Source of the DNA: Devosia sp. FJ2-5-3
Lineage (GTDB): Bacteria; Pseudomonadota; Alphaproteobacteria; Rhizobiales; Devosiaceae
Reading direction: 5' to 3'
Assembly: GCF_029201545.1 (NCBI RefSeq)
Contig: NZ_CP104007.1
Location: 1,460,501 to 1,524,500, forward strand
DNA length: 64,000 bases
A program made the position numbers and the translations under genes. Under the pieces are notes generated by a model. It was not told the origin of the DNA. It was given only the letters and a program-made list of their open reading frames with translations, and made no database searches. Positions 49,022 through 56,774 of the stretch are shown here, in pieces; position 1 is the first letter of the stretch; the number at the start of each line of letters is the position of its first letter.

Positions 49022-49867
49022 CTAGAGGTGCCAGAGGCGCGGCAGATTGCCGGCGCCGGTGAGTTCGATCAGCAGGGGGATGATGAGACGGCGAAGCGCA
49101 AGCCCGGTCGGGGCGCTGGCGCGCACCACGAGACGCTCGCCGATCTGGCTGGCGGCGATGTTCGCGTCCGGCGGCAAGGCGGTGCGGATGTGCGCCAGGC
49201 GCTGCGCTGCGCGGTCGGCGTCTGCAGCAAGGTGTACAATGGTCGCGATGGCGCGGTCGCCGTCCAGGAGGGAGAGTGCGTCGCGTTCCCTGTCGGTGCC
49301 ATCGAGACGGGTGGCTTCGGCATGGACCAGTCGGCCGCAGCGGCGGATGCGCCAATTGTCGGTAAAGACGGCGTCACGCGCTTCTTCCCCCATGGCATCG
49401 CGCCCCAGCAGTACCGCTTCGATGGCGGTTAGTGTTGCGCCTTCGTCGAGATCGATTTGGAGCGTGCGGGCGAGGCGGCTGCCGGCAAAAAGGATGGTTT
49501 CCTGCGGGAGCCAGTCGAGATGGGCGTCGCGGCCGATCTTGAGGCTCGTGGTGACCTCGGCCATTGCGCCTGTGGAGCGGTAGCTGCGTTCGCAGGCCTG
49601 GGTGGTGAGGATCATCTGGCCGCCGGCAGCCACTTCTGCACCCCATTCGATAACGTCACCGCCGGTTAGTCCACCGGCAGTATTGATGAGGACGGCTTCG
49701 AGTGCGTTTGAATGTGTCCGCGGCAGGCGGATCTTCGCGCAACCGTCCTGATAGAGTTGATCAAGACATGTCTTGCCGTCGCGAAGATATGTAACGACGC
49801 GTCCGGTTCCACGCGCTCGTTGCATTTTTTGTTGATCGAAAACATGTTCGAAAGCTGCAGTCTTCAT
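49022..49867 (-). CDS. ureD: Urease accessory protein UreD
   Basis: 281-aa UreD. GGLTGGDVIEWGAEVAAGGQMILTTQACERSYRS, DAHLDWLPQETILFAGSRLARTLQIDL and NWRIRRCGRLVHAEATRL are family motifs. It scaffolds nickel insertion with UreF and UreG. First gene of the urease operon, it starts at 49867, divergent from a small secreted-protein gene 78 nt away, so the promoter should lie in that gap. Confidence 0.94.
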   Translation of the reverse strand: MKTAAFEHVFDQQKMQRARGTGRVVTYLRDGKTCLDQLYQDGCAKIRLPRTHSNALEAVLINTAGGLTGGDVIEWGAEVAAGGQMILTTQACERSYRSTGAMAEVTTSLKIGRDAHLDWLPQETILFAGSRLARTLQIDLDEGATLTAIEAVLLGRDAMGEEARDAVFTDNWRIRRCGRLVHAEATRLDGTDRERDALSLLDGDRAIATIVHLAADADRAAQRLAHIRTALPPDANIAASQIGERLVVRASAPTGLALRRLIIPLLIELTGAGNLPRLWHL

Positions 49868-49944
49868 TGCAACGATCCAAAGGAAAGCTCGTTAGTTACA
49901 TGAGCAAACGCTCTTTGATAGCGAAATTTCAAGAGGTTATAGGC

Positions 49945-50295
49945 ATGAACATCAAATCTGCACTCTCTATTCTCGCCCTGAGCACAAGCCTTGCATTTAC
50001 CGGTTCGGTAATGGCGCAGACGTCCATCAACGGTGTTGACGTGAGCGATGCCGACCTGCCTGCCGTCCAGGAACGCTGCGACCAGCTGCTGGTTGCTGAC
50101 ACCACCGCATCCACCAGCACTGCGACGGAAAGTTCCGAGCCTGACAGCAACGCTTCCGACGATTCGTCCGGCGCTGCTGATGCAACCATCGAGGATGCGC
50201 CGGCCGTTAACGAGATGGCCAATATGACCAGCACGATCGACCTCGATACCATTGATCTCCAGGCTTGCCTGGATGCGGGTCTCGTCACCCGCTAA
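49945..50295 (+). CDS. Small acidic secreted protein between the ure and urt operons
   Basis: 116-aa exported protein: signal peptide SALSILALSTSLAFTGSVMAQ, then a Ser/Thr/Asp/Glu-rich, low-complexity stretch (TTASTSTATESSEPDSNASDDSSGAADATIED) and two Cys (RCDQLL, LQACLDAGLVTR). No family recognised. It is the only plus-strand gene in the urea region. ATG 49945 follows AAGAGGTTATAGGC. A terminator lies 26 nt after the stop. Confidence 0.65.
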   Translation: MNIKSALSILALSTSLAFTGSVMAQTSINGVDVSDADLPAVQERCDQLLVADTTASTSTATESSEPDSNASDDSSGAADATIEDAPAVNEMANMTSTIDLDTIDLQACLDAGLVTR

Positions 50296-50320
50296 GGCGC
50301 AGTCCATCTGTTCCTTTCAG

Positions 50321-50346
50321 GGCGCCCGGCTTGCCGGGTGCCTTTT
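50321..50346 (+). terminator. Intrinsic terminator of the small secreted-protein gene
   Basis: GGCGCCCGGC (50321-50330) pairs with GCCGGGTGCC (50333-50342; one G-T) and is followed by TTTT. It stands 26 nt downstream of the plus-strand stop. On the minus strand there is no T-run, so it does not explain the end of the urt transcript. Confidence 0.8.
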
Positions 50347-50351
50347 CATGT

Positions 50352-51056
50352 CTAGACCATCAGGTGTTGACGTATTTCGGGCCGGTCCAGATCCTGGGCA
50401 GGCCCGCTATGCATGATCTCGCCGCGATCCATGACGTAGATATCGTCGGCGATCTCGCGGCAGAAATCGAGAAACTGTTCGACCAGAAGGATGGTCATGC
50501 CCTTCTCGTCGCGCAGGAACTGCAGCGCCCGCCCGATATCCTTGATGATCGAGGGCTGGATGCCTTCGGTGGGTTCATCAAGAACGAGCAGGGTGGGACG
50601 GGTGACGAGCGCTCGCGCAATGGCCAATTGCTGTTGCTGGCCGCCGGAGAGATCGCCGCCGCGCCGGTTGAGCATGGCCTTCAAAACCGGGAAAAGCTCG
50701 AAGATATAGTCTGGAATGTTTCGGTCGGCGCGGGCGAGACCGGCGAAGCCGGTTTCGAGGTTTTCGCGAACCGTCAGCAGCGGAAAAATCTCACGGCCTT
50801 GCGGGACATAACCCAGTCCCATGCGCGCGCGTTTGTAGGGTGGCGCTTTTTTAAGCAGCTCGCTGCCGAAAATAACGGCACCGGATGAGATATGGTTGAT
50901 GCCGGCGATGGCGCGGATGGTCGAGGACTTTCCGACGCCATTGCGGCCGAGAATGGCGGTGATCCGGCCGGGACGGCACTCGATGGAAACGCCCTTGAGC
51001 GCCTGAGCCGCGCCATAGTGGAGGTCGATGGCGTCGAGAGAGAGCGCAGCGTTCAT
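50352..51056 (-). CDS. urtE: Urea ABC transporter ATP-binding protein UrtE
   Basis: 234-aa ATPase, LivF-type. Walker A GRNGVGKSST, Q-loop region GYVPQGREIFPLLTVRENLETG, signature LSGGQQQQLAIARAL and Walker B LLVLDEPTEGIQPSII are all present, the last being characteristic of UrtE. ATG 51056 is used; upstream frame sequence is intergenic repeat. Last gene of the urtABCDE operon. The gap to urtD holds two palindromic repeats. Confidence 0.95.
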   Translation of the reverse strand: MNAALSLDAIDLHYGAAQALKGVSIECRPGRITAILGRNGVGKSSTIRAIAGINHISSGAVIFGSELLKKAPPYKRARMGLGYVPQGREIFPLLTVRENLETGFAGLARADRNIPDYIFELFPVLKAMLNRRGGDLSGGQQQQLAIARALVTRPTLLVLDEPTEGIQPSIIKDIGRALQFLRDEKGMTILLVEQFLDFCREIADDIYVMDRGEIMHSGPAQDLDRPEIRQHLMV

Positions 51057-51081
51057 TCTATGCCTCCGCAACCACCGGCCA

Positions 51082-51215
51082 AACTCCCTCCTCCTTGCGG
51101 GGAGGGTCGGGGTGGGGGGATGAGTGCCTCGAAAGTTGACTGACAGATCAAAGGTTTGGGTGCGGCAAGCACCCCCTCCCAACCTCCCCCGTCGAGGGGG
51201 AGGAGCTGCCTCGGG
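51082..51215. repeat. Two palindromic GC-rich repeats between urtD and urtE (inverted orientation)
   Basis: Element A (51082-51120) holds CTCCCTCCTCCTTGCGGGGAGGG and B (51170-51215) holds CCTCCCCCGTCGAGGGGGAGG. They are the same families as those at 53231-53275 and 54957-55225; A is in the opposite orientation to the other copies. Each forms a strong hairpin. Confidence 0.75.
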
Positions 51216-51240
51216 TATGCCGAAAGCTCATAAGTCATCC

Positions 51241-51990
51241 TCATCTCCCCAAATAGCGTTCGATAACAACGGGATTGGCGCTGACCTGATCGAGGGAGCC
51301 CTCTGCCAGCACCGAACCTTCGGCAAGGCAGATCACTCGCGAGCCCAGCGCGCGCACGAAGCTCATGTCGTGCTCGACGACGACGACAGAGCGGGTCTGG
51401 GCGATGTGCTTGAGCAGTTTTGCGGTCTCTTCGGTTTCGCTGTCGGTCATGCCCGCCACTGGTTCATCGACCAGGAGGAGCTTCGGATCCTGTGCAAGCA
51501 GCATGCCAATCTCGAGCCATTGCTTCTGCCCGTGGCTGAGATTGGCGGCGAGCTCGTGTTGGCGATGAGCGAGGCGCACTGTGTAGAGGATCTCGGTGAT
51601 GCGGGCCTTGTCGGCGGCGTCGGGCGTGTAGAAGAGCGTGGCAAAGATGCCGCGCGGCTTTTTCAGCGCCATTTCGAGATTGTCCCAGACCGTATGACTT
51701 TCGAACACGGTGGGTTTCTGGAATTTGCGGCCAATGCCGAGATTGGCGATCCCGGCTTCATCGAGCCGCGTGAGGTCGGTGCGGCCGTCGAACAGCACCT
51801 CGCCGGCATCGGGGCGAGTCTTGCCGGTGATGATGTCCATCATCGTGGTCTTGCCGGCGCCATTGGGGCCGATAATGGCCAGCATTTCCGCGGGTCTGAC
51901 GATGATGGAGAGGCCGTTGATCGCCTTGAACCCGTCGAAGGCGACCGAAACGCCATCGAGGTAAAGCATGGTTTCCTGGGCCTTGTGCAT
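51241..51990 (-). CDS. urtD: Urea ABC transporter ATP-binding protein UrtD
   Basis: 249-aa ATPase, LivG-type. Walker A GPNGAGKTT, LTRLDEAGIANLGIGRKFQKPTVFESHTVWDNLE (branched-chain/urea-type helical region), signature LSHGQKQWLEIGMLLAQ and Walker B LLLVDEPVAGMTDSE. ATG 51990 is used; frame before it lies inside urtC. Only 5 nt separate it from urtC. Confidence 0.95.
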   Translation of the reverse strand: MHKAQETMLYLDGVSVAFDGFKAINGLSIIVRPAEMLAIIGPNGAGKTTMMDIITGKTRPDAGEVLFDGRTDLTRLDEAGIANLGIGRKFQKPTVFESHTVWDNLEMALKKPRGIFATLFYTPDAADKARITEILYTVRLAHRQHELAANLSHGQKQWLEIGMLLAQDPKLLLVDEPVAGMTDSETEETAKLLKHIAQTRSVVVVEHDMSFVRALGSRVICLAEGSVLAEGSLDQVSANPVVIERYLGR

Positions 51991-51995
51991 GGTTC

Positions 51996-53201
51996 TCACT
52001 CCGCCGGACGGGGTTGAGGGGAAGTGCCGAAGCTGGCGGGGTCTTCGCCGCGCTCCATGTCGGCAGAGGCGCTGGGTTTCGGAGCGGCAGGTGTTTCGGC
52101 GCGGATGGTACGGCGTCTGCCCATGATCTGTTTCCAGAGGCCGACAATTCCTTTGGGTAGGAAGAGGGTGACGAAGATGAAGAGCGCGCCAAGGGCGAAG
52201 AGCCAATATTCGGGTAGCGCCGATGTGAACCAGGATTTGCCGAGATTGACCACGATGGCGCCGATGATCGGGCCGATGAGGGTGCCGCGACCGCCGACGG
52301 CCGCCCAGATCACAACCTCGATGGAATTGCCCGGTTCAAACTCGCCGGGATTGATGATGCCCACCTGCGGCACATAGAGCGCCCCGGCAATGCCGGCCAT
52401 GATGGCGGAGACGGTGAAGGCGAAAAGTTTTACGTATTCAACGCGGTAGCCAAGGAAGCGGGTGCGGCTCTCGGCATCGCGCACGGCGACCATGACCTTG
52501 CCGAGCTTGGAATTGACGATCATCGAGCAGACCAGCACCGAGAGCGCGAGGGTGATTGCGGTGGCGGCGAAGAGGGCGGCGCGGGTGGTCTGCGCCTGGA
52601 CCGGCGCGCCGAGGATTTCCTTGAAGTCGGTGAGCCCGTTATTGCCGCCAAAGCCCATATCGTTGCGGAAGAAGGCGAGCAGCAGGGCGAAGGTCATCGC
52701 CTGGGTGATGATCGAGAGATAGACGCCGGTGACGCGGCTACGGAAGGCAAAGAAGCCGAAGATAAAGGCGAGGAGGCCGGGGACCAAGACCACCATGACC
52801 ATGGCAAACCAGAAATTATCGAAGCCCTGCCAATACCATGGCAGCTCTTTCCAGTTGAGGAACACCATGAAGTCCGGCAGGTTCGCATTGCCATAGACGC
52901 CGCGGCTGCCGATCTGGCGCATGAGATACATGCCCATGGCATAGCCGCCGAGCGCGAAGAAGGCGCCGTGACCGAGCGAGAGAATGCCGCAATAGCCCCA
53001 CACCAGATCGAGCGCGAGCGCGAGGATGGCGTAGCTGAGATATTTGCCGAAGAGCGAGACCATATAGGTCGGGACGTGGCCGAAATTTCCCGGCGGGATC
53101 AGAAGGTTGGCCATGGGCACGAGGATCGCGACGGCGAGGAAGATGCCGATGACCCAGATGGCCTTTTTGTCGAGGGCGCGGAACAGGGCTTGGGTCAGCA
53201 T
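51996..53201 (-). CDS. urtC: Urea ABC transporter permease UrtC
   Basis: 401-aa LivM-type permease with about nine to ten spans. GYCGILSLGHGAFFALGGYAMGMYLM and MGFGGNNGLTDFKEILG are UrtC signatures, and AVRDAESRTRFLGYRVEYVKL is the EAA-like loop. The C-terminal tail is Pro/Ala-rich and variable. Forms the urea channel with UrtB. Confidence 0.95.
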   Translation of the reverse strand: MLTQALFRALDKKAIWVIGIFLAVAILVPMANLLIPPGNFGHVPTYMVSLFGKYLSYAILALALDLVWGYCGILSLGHGAFFALGGYAMGMYLMRQIGSRGVYGNANLPDFMVFLNWKELPWYWQGFDNFWFAMVMVVLVPGLLAFIFGFFAFRSRVTGVYLSIITQAMTFALLLAFFRNDMGFGGNNGLTDFKEILGAPVQAQTTRAALFAATAITLALSVLVCSMIVNSKLGKVMVAVRDAESRTRFLGYRVEYVKLFAFTVSAIMAGIAGALYVPQVGIINPGEFEPGNSIEVVIWAAVGGRGTLIGPIIGAIVVNLGKSWFTSALPEYWLFALGALFIFVTLFLPKGIVGLWKQIMGRRRTIRAETPAAPKPSASADMERGEDPASFGTSPQPRPAE

Positions 53202-53230
53202 GGGGAAGAACTCCTATTCAGTGCGTATGG

Positions 53231-53275
53231 CCCACCCCCACCCTTGATCCCTCCCCACAAGGGGGAGGGAGACGA
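53231..53275. repeat. Palindromic GC-rich repeat between urtB and urtC
   Basis: CCCACCC...GATCCCTCCCCACAAGGGGGAGGGA is the same element as E at 55035-55072, differing by a few bases. It occupies most of the 109-nt gap between the two permease genes and can form a stem of about 7 bp. Confidence 0.75.
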
Positions 53276-53310
53276 AGGGGCCGCGTATTTGGTGATCAAA
53301 AGGCCCAAAA

Positions 53311-54909
53311 TCATTGCTCCACCGCCCGGCCCTTGAGGGCGAAGAGGCCGCGCGGGCGGCGCTGGATGAAGAGGATGATGAGGACCAGAATGATGATCTT
53401 GCCCAGGACGGCGCCGGCATAGGGCTCGAGAAATTTGTTGGCGATACCGAGAGTTAGCGCGCCCACCAGGGTGCCCCAGAGATTGCCGACACCGCCGAAG
53501 ACCACGACCATGAAGCTGTCGATGATGTAGTTCTGCCCCAGGTTTGGAGAGATGTTGTCGATCTGGGTGAGGGCGACGCCGGCGAGGCCGGCGATGCCGG
53601 AGCCGAGGCCGAAGGTCATGGCGTCGACGAAGGGGGTGCGGATGCCCATGGAGGAGGCCATGCGGCGATTCTGGGTGACGGCCCGCATCTGCAGCCCAAG
53701 TGCGGTTCGATTGAGGACGAGCAGCAGGGTTGCGAAGACCAGCAGCGCGAAGATGACGATCCAGAACCGGCCGTAAGTGATGGAAAGTCCAAAGAAATCG
53801 ACCGAACCGGACATCCAGGTGGGGGCGATGACTATCTGGTTGGTGGGGCCGAAAATGGAGCGGATTGTCTGCTGCAGGATCAGCGACAGACCCCAGGTGG
53901 CGAGGAGGGTTTCGAGGGGACGGCCATAGAGCCAGCGGATGATGCCGCGTTCGATGCCAACCCCGATGGCGCCGGTGACGAGGAAGGCGGCGGGCAGGGC
54001 GATGAGGAGGGAATAGTCGAGCAGAAACGGGAAGTTAGTGCGGATCACCAGCTGGACGAGGAAGGTGGTGTAGGCCCCGAGCATGACCATTTCGCCGTGG
54101 GCCATGTTGATGACGCCCATGACGCCGAAAGTGATGGCGAGACCGATGGCGGCGAGGAGGAGAACCGAGCCTAAGGATATGCCAAACCACACATTTTGCA
54201 GCGCGTCGCGGACCGATTTGGCCTGCTGGAGGCCGGCGAGCGCGGCGTTGATGCTGGTGGCCAATTCGGGCGGCGCATCTTGTAGCGCCAGGGTCAAATT
54301 GGTTAGCGCAATGTTAGCATTTCCCGCAGCAATCCGCGAAACTGCGGCCTGTCTGTCGCTGATCGCGGCATCATTGTCGCGGAGGACAATGACGGCGCGC
54401 GCCGTCTCCATGGTGTCGCGGATCGCGGCGTCGGTTTCGGCTGAAATGGCCTCGTCGAGGATGGGCAGATTGGCCGGGTCGGGATTGGCGAGGAGCTGGG
54501 CGGCGGCCGAACGGCGCCGCGCGGGATCGTCACTCATCAGCGTCATGCCCGAGAGCGCGGTGGCGATGTCGCGGCGGAGACCATTATTGACGCGGATGCG
54601 GGAGAGGTCGGCATCGGGGCCGAGTTCAATGGCCTCGCCGGTCATTGGGTCGGTGATCCGTTTGCCGGTCTCTATGACAACGCGGCCGGAGGTGTCGTCG
54701 ACATAGAGATTGCCGTCGGCGAGGGCGGTGAGGGCAGGAATGATGGTGGGGTCGCCGGTTGCGGCGAGGTCGGTGACGAGGGCGCCCAGTTCCTTGAGGC
54801 TGGCGTCGCCCATGGATTGCACCAGGGCGGGGATGTCGGTCTGGGCCTGCGCGGTGGCCGGGAAGAGAAGCGACAGGGCCAGGAGCGCGAGGCGGAGGAA
54901 ATTGGTCAT
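53311..54909 (-). CDS. urtB: Urea ABC transporter permease UrtB
   Basis: 532-aa permease. A signal peptide (LRLALLALSLLFPATAQAQ) and about 200 residues of periplasmic helical repeat region (VTDLAATGDPTIIPALTALADGNLYVD) precede a LivH-type channel with eight or so spans (MGVINMAHGEMVMLGAYTTFLVQ; QNRRMASSMGIRTPFVDAMTFGLGSGIAGLAGVALTQI). The long N-terminal extension is typical of UrtB rather than LivH. It sits about 325 nt after urtA; the gap contains a repeat array. Confidence 0.94.
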   Translation of the reverse strand: MTNFLRLALLALSLLFPATAQAQTDIPALVQSMGDASLKELGALVTDLAATGDPTIIPALTALADGNLYVDDTSGRVVIETGKRITDPMTGEAIELGPDADLSRIRVNNGLRRDIATALSGMTLMSDDPARRRSAAAQLLANPDPANLPILDEAISAETDAAIRDTMETARAVIVLRDNDAAISDRQAAVSRIAAGNANIALTNLTLALQDAPPELATSINAALAGLQQAKSVRDALQNVWFGISLGSVLLLAAIGLAITFGVMGVINMAHGEMVMLGAYTTFLVQLVIRTNFPFLLDYSLLIALPAAFLVTGAIGVGIERGIIRWLYGRPLETLLATWGLSLILQQTIRSIFGPTNQIVIAPTWMSGSVDFFGLSITYGRFWIVIFALLVFATLLLVLNRTALGLQMRAVTQNRRMASSMGIRTPFVDAMTFGLGSGIAGLAGVALTQIDNISPNLGQNYIIDSFMVVVFGGVGNLWGTLVGALTLGIANKFLEPYAGAVLGKIIILVLIILFIQRRPRGLFALKGRAVEQ

Positions 54910-54956
54910 CGCTTTGTGTCCTTGTCGGGTCGTCGGAATGCAGTTCGAGTTTTAGG

Positions 54957-55225
54957 ACCCCCACCCGGCCTCCCCCTGCAGGAGGGGGAGGGGTGGATCG
55001 AGTTTGGGGAGAGTTCCGTGGTCGCCCCACGGAACCCCCACCCTCAATCCCTCCCCACAAGGGGGAGGGAGGCGATGGGGCGGCGGTTCGCTCGCCGACT
55101 GGTGGGTGGGGCACCCCCTCCCAACCTCCCCCGTCAAGGGGGAGGTGCTGCATCGCGTTTGGCGAGAGTGCCGTGGCCTTCCCAGGGCCCCCCACCCGGC
55201 CTCCCCCTGAAGGAGGGGGAGGGGA
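54957..55225. repeat. Four-element palindromic repeat array between urtA and urtB
   Basis: Elements D (54957-54993), E (55035-55072), F (55112-55150) and G (55187-55225). D and G share CCCCCACCCGGCCTCCCCCTG; F is CCTCCCCCGTCAAGGGGGAGG. The spacer after D (ATCGAGTTTGGGGAGAGTTCCGTGG) is homologous to that after F (ATCGCGTTTGGCGAGAGTGCCGTGG), so the array looks like a tandem duplication of a two-hairpin unit. Confidence 0.8.
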
Positions 55226-55234
55226 AGAGTGCGC

Positions 55235-56539
55235 TTACTTGGAGGCTAGTGCCGAACCGCAGGTTTTGGTTTCGGTGTTGTAGTTGCCGCAGTTGATGGG
55301 GGCGGTCCAATCGGCTTCGAGCATGGCGCTCTCGGGCAGGAAGTCGGACCAGGCGTCGCCGGGGACGAGATCTTCGGTTTCCCAGACCACGAAGAACTGG
55401 CCATCGTCCTGGATTTCACCGATCAGCACCGGCTTGGTGATGTGGTGGTTGGGGAGCATCTTGGCGATGCCGCCGGTGAGGTTCGGCGTTTCGAGGCCGA
55501 CAATGCTGTCGATGACGGCGTCCGCTTCGGTGGAGCCAGCGGCTTCGACGGCCTTGACCCAGAGATTGAAGCCGATGAGGTGGGCTTCCATTGGGTCGTT
55601 GGTGACGCGGTCGGTCGAGCCGATGAATTTCTGCCAATCAGCGATGAAGGCTTCGTTTTCCGGCGTATCGACGCTCATGAAATAGTTCCAGGCGGCGAGG
55701 TGGCCGACCAGCGGAGTGGTGTCGAAGCCGGAGAGTTCCTCTTCGCCGACCGAGAAGGCGACGACGGGAATGTCTTCGGCCTTGATGCCCTGGTTGCCCA
55801 GTTCACGGTAGAACGGCACGTTGGCGTCGCCATTGATGGTCGAGACCACGGCAGTCTTCTTGCCGGTCGAGCCGAAGGCCTTGATGTCGGAGACGATGGT
55901 CTGCCAATCGGAGTGACCGAAGGGCGTGTAGTTGATCAGGATGTCTTCCTTGGCGACACCCTTGTCGAGCAGATATTGCTCGAGGATCTTGTTGGTGGTC
56001 TGCGGATAGACATAGTCGGTGCCCGCCAGGACCCAGCGCTCGACGCCTTCTTCCTCGGCGAGATAATCGACAGCCGGGATGGCCTGCTGGTTGGGCGACG
56101 CGCCGGTGTAGAAGACGTTGCGCTGGCTTTCCTCGCCTTCGTACTGGACGGGGTAGAAGAGTAGCGAATTGAGCTCTTCGAAGACCGGCAGGACCGACTT
56201 GCGGCAGACAGAAGTCCAGCAGCCGAAGACCGCGTCGACATCGTCGACTTCGATCAGCTGGCGCGCGAGTTCGGCGGCCAGCGGCCAGTCGGAGGCAATG
56301 TCGACGACGACGGGTTCGAGTTGCTTGCCGAGCAGGCCGCCCTTGGCGTTCTGCTGCTCGATGAGGAACAGCATGGTGTCCTTGAGCGTGGTTTCCGAGA
56401 TCGCCATGGTGCCCGAGAGCGAATGGAGAATGCCCACCTTGATGGTGTCGTCCTGCGCCATGGCAGGGGTCATCGAAAACGAAAGTCCGCCGGCGAAAGC
56501 CGCGGCAACAATAGCGCTGCGGGCGCTGAGAATGGTCAT
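55235..56539 (-). CDS. urtA: Urea ABC transporter substrate-binding protein UrtA
   Basis: 434-aa periplasmic binding protein. Signal peptide SARSAIVAAAFAGGLSFSMTPAMAQD, then IKVGILHSLSGTMAISETTLKDTMLFLIEQQNAKGG, CWTSVCRKSVLPVFEELNSLLFYPVQYEGEE (the urea-type FYPVQYEG motif), and NYFMSVDTPENEAF. ATG 56539 is used; an upstream ATG is in frame but follows no sensible signal. First gene of the urtABCDE operon; promoter in the 235-nt gap to the sensor kinase gene. Confidence 0.96.
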   Translation of the reverse strand: MTILSARSAIVAAAFAGGLSFSMTPAMAQDDTIKVGILHSLSGTMAISETTLKDTMLFLIEQQNAKGGLLGKQLEPVVVDIASDWPLAAELARQLIEVDDVDAVFGCWTSVCRKSVLPVFEELNSLLFYPVQYEGEESQRNVFYTGASPNQQAIPAVDYLAEEEGVERWVLAGTDYVYPQTTNKILEQYLLDKGVAKEDILINYTPFGHSDWQTIVSDIKAFGSTGKKTAVVSTINGDANVPFYRELGNQGIKAEDIPVVAFSVGEEELSGFDTTPLVGHLAAWNYFMSVDTPENEAFIADWQKFIGSTDRVTNDPMEAHLIGFNLWVKAVEAAGSTEADAVIDSIVGLETPNLTGGIAKMLPNHHITKPVLIGEIQDDGQFFVVWETEDLVPGDAWSDFLPESAMLEADWTAPINCGNYNTETKTCGSALASK

Positions 56540-56625
56540 GTTTAGTCCCCTGAAAGTTTGTTCCCCGATGACACCAAGGGAGGCGTCTCGGGAGGAGACT
56601 GGAGCGGTTGCGACCAAAGACCCTA

Positions 56626-56641
56626 TACGTCGATTGACGTA
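56626..56641. promoter_or_regulatory. Inverted repeat TACGTC-N4-GACGTA between urtA and the sensor kinase gene
   Basis: Perfect 6+6 inverted repeat with a GATT spacer, 87 nt upstream of the urtA start and 134 nt upstream of the kinase start. Such a dyad suits a dimeric LuxR/NarL-type response regulator, and one is encoded downstream of the kinase. A second short dyad GTCTC-N5-GAGAC lies at 56585-56599. Function is inference. Confidence 0.55.
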
Positions 56642-56774
56642 ACTGCCGCCGAGGCTGCTTCGAGCAATTGCGCCAAGCGCCCGAAAAACCGGGTGATTTG
56701 GCTAAAAAGCGTGCTATTTAAGCGGTGGCAATTTTTTGGGCAGAGGGTGTTTCTGTCTATAAACTGGGCGGAAA

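Noticed and set aside
56663..56715. Sigma-54-like sequences (TTGGCGCAATTGC, TTGGCTAAAAAGCGTGC) upstream of urtA and the kinase gene
   Set aside because: Spacing between GG and GC is 7 and 11, not the required 10.
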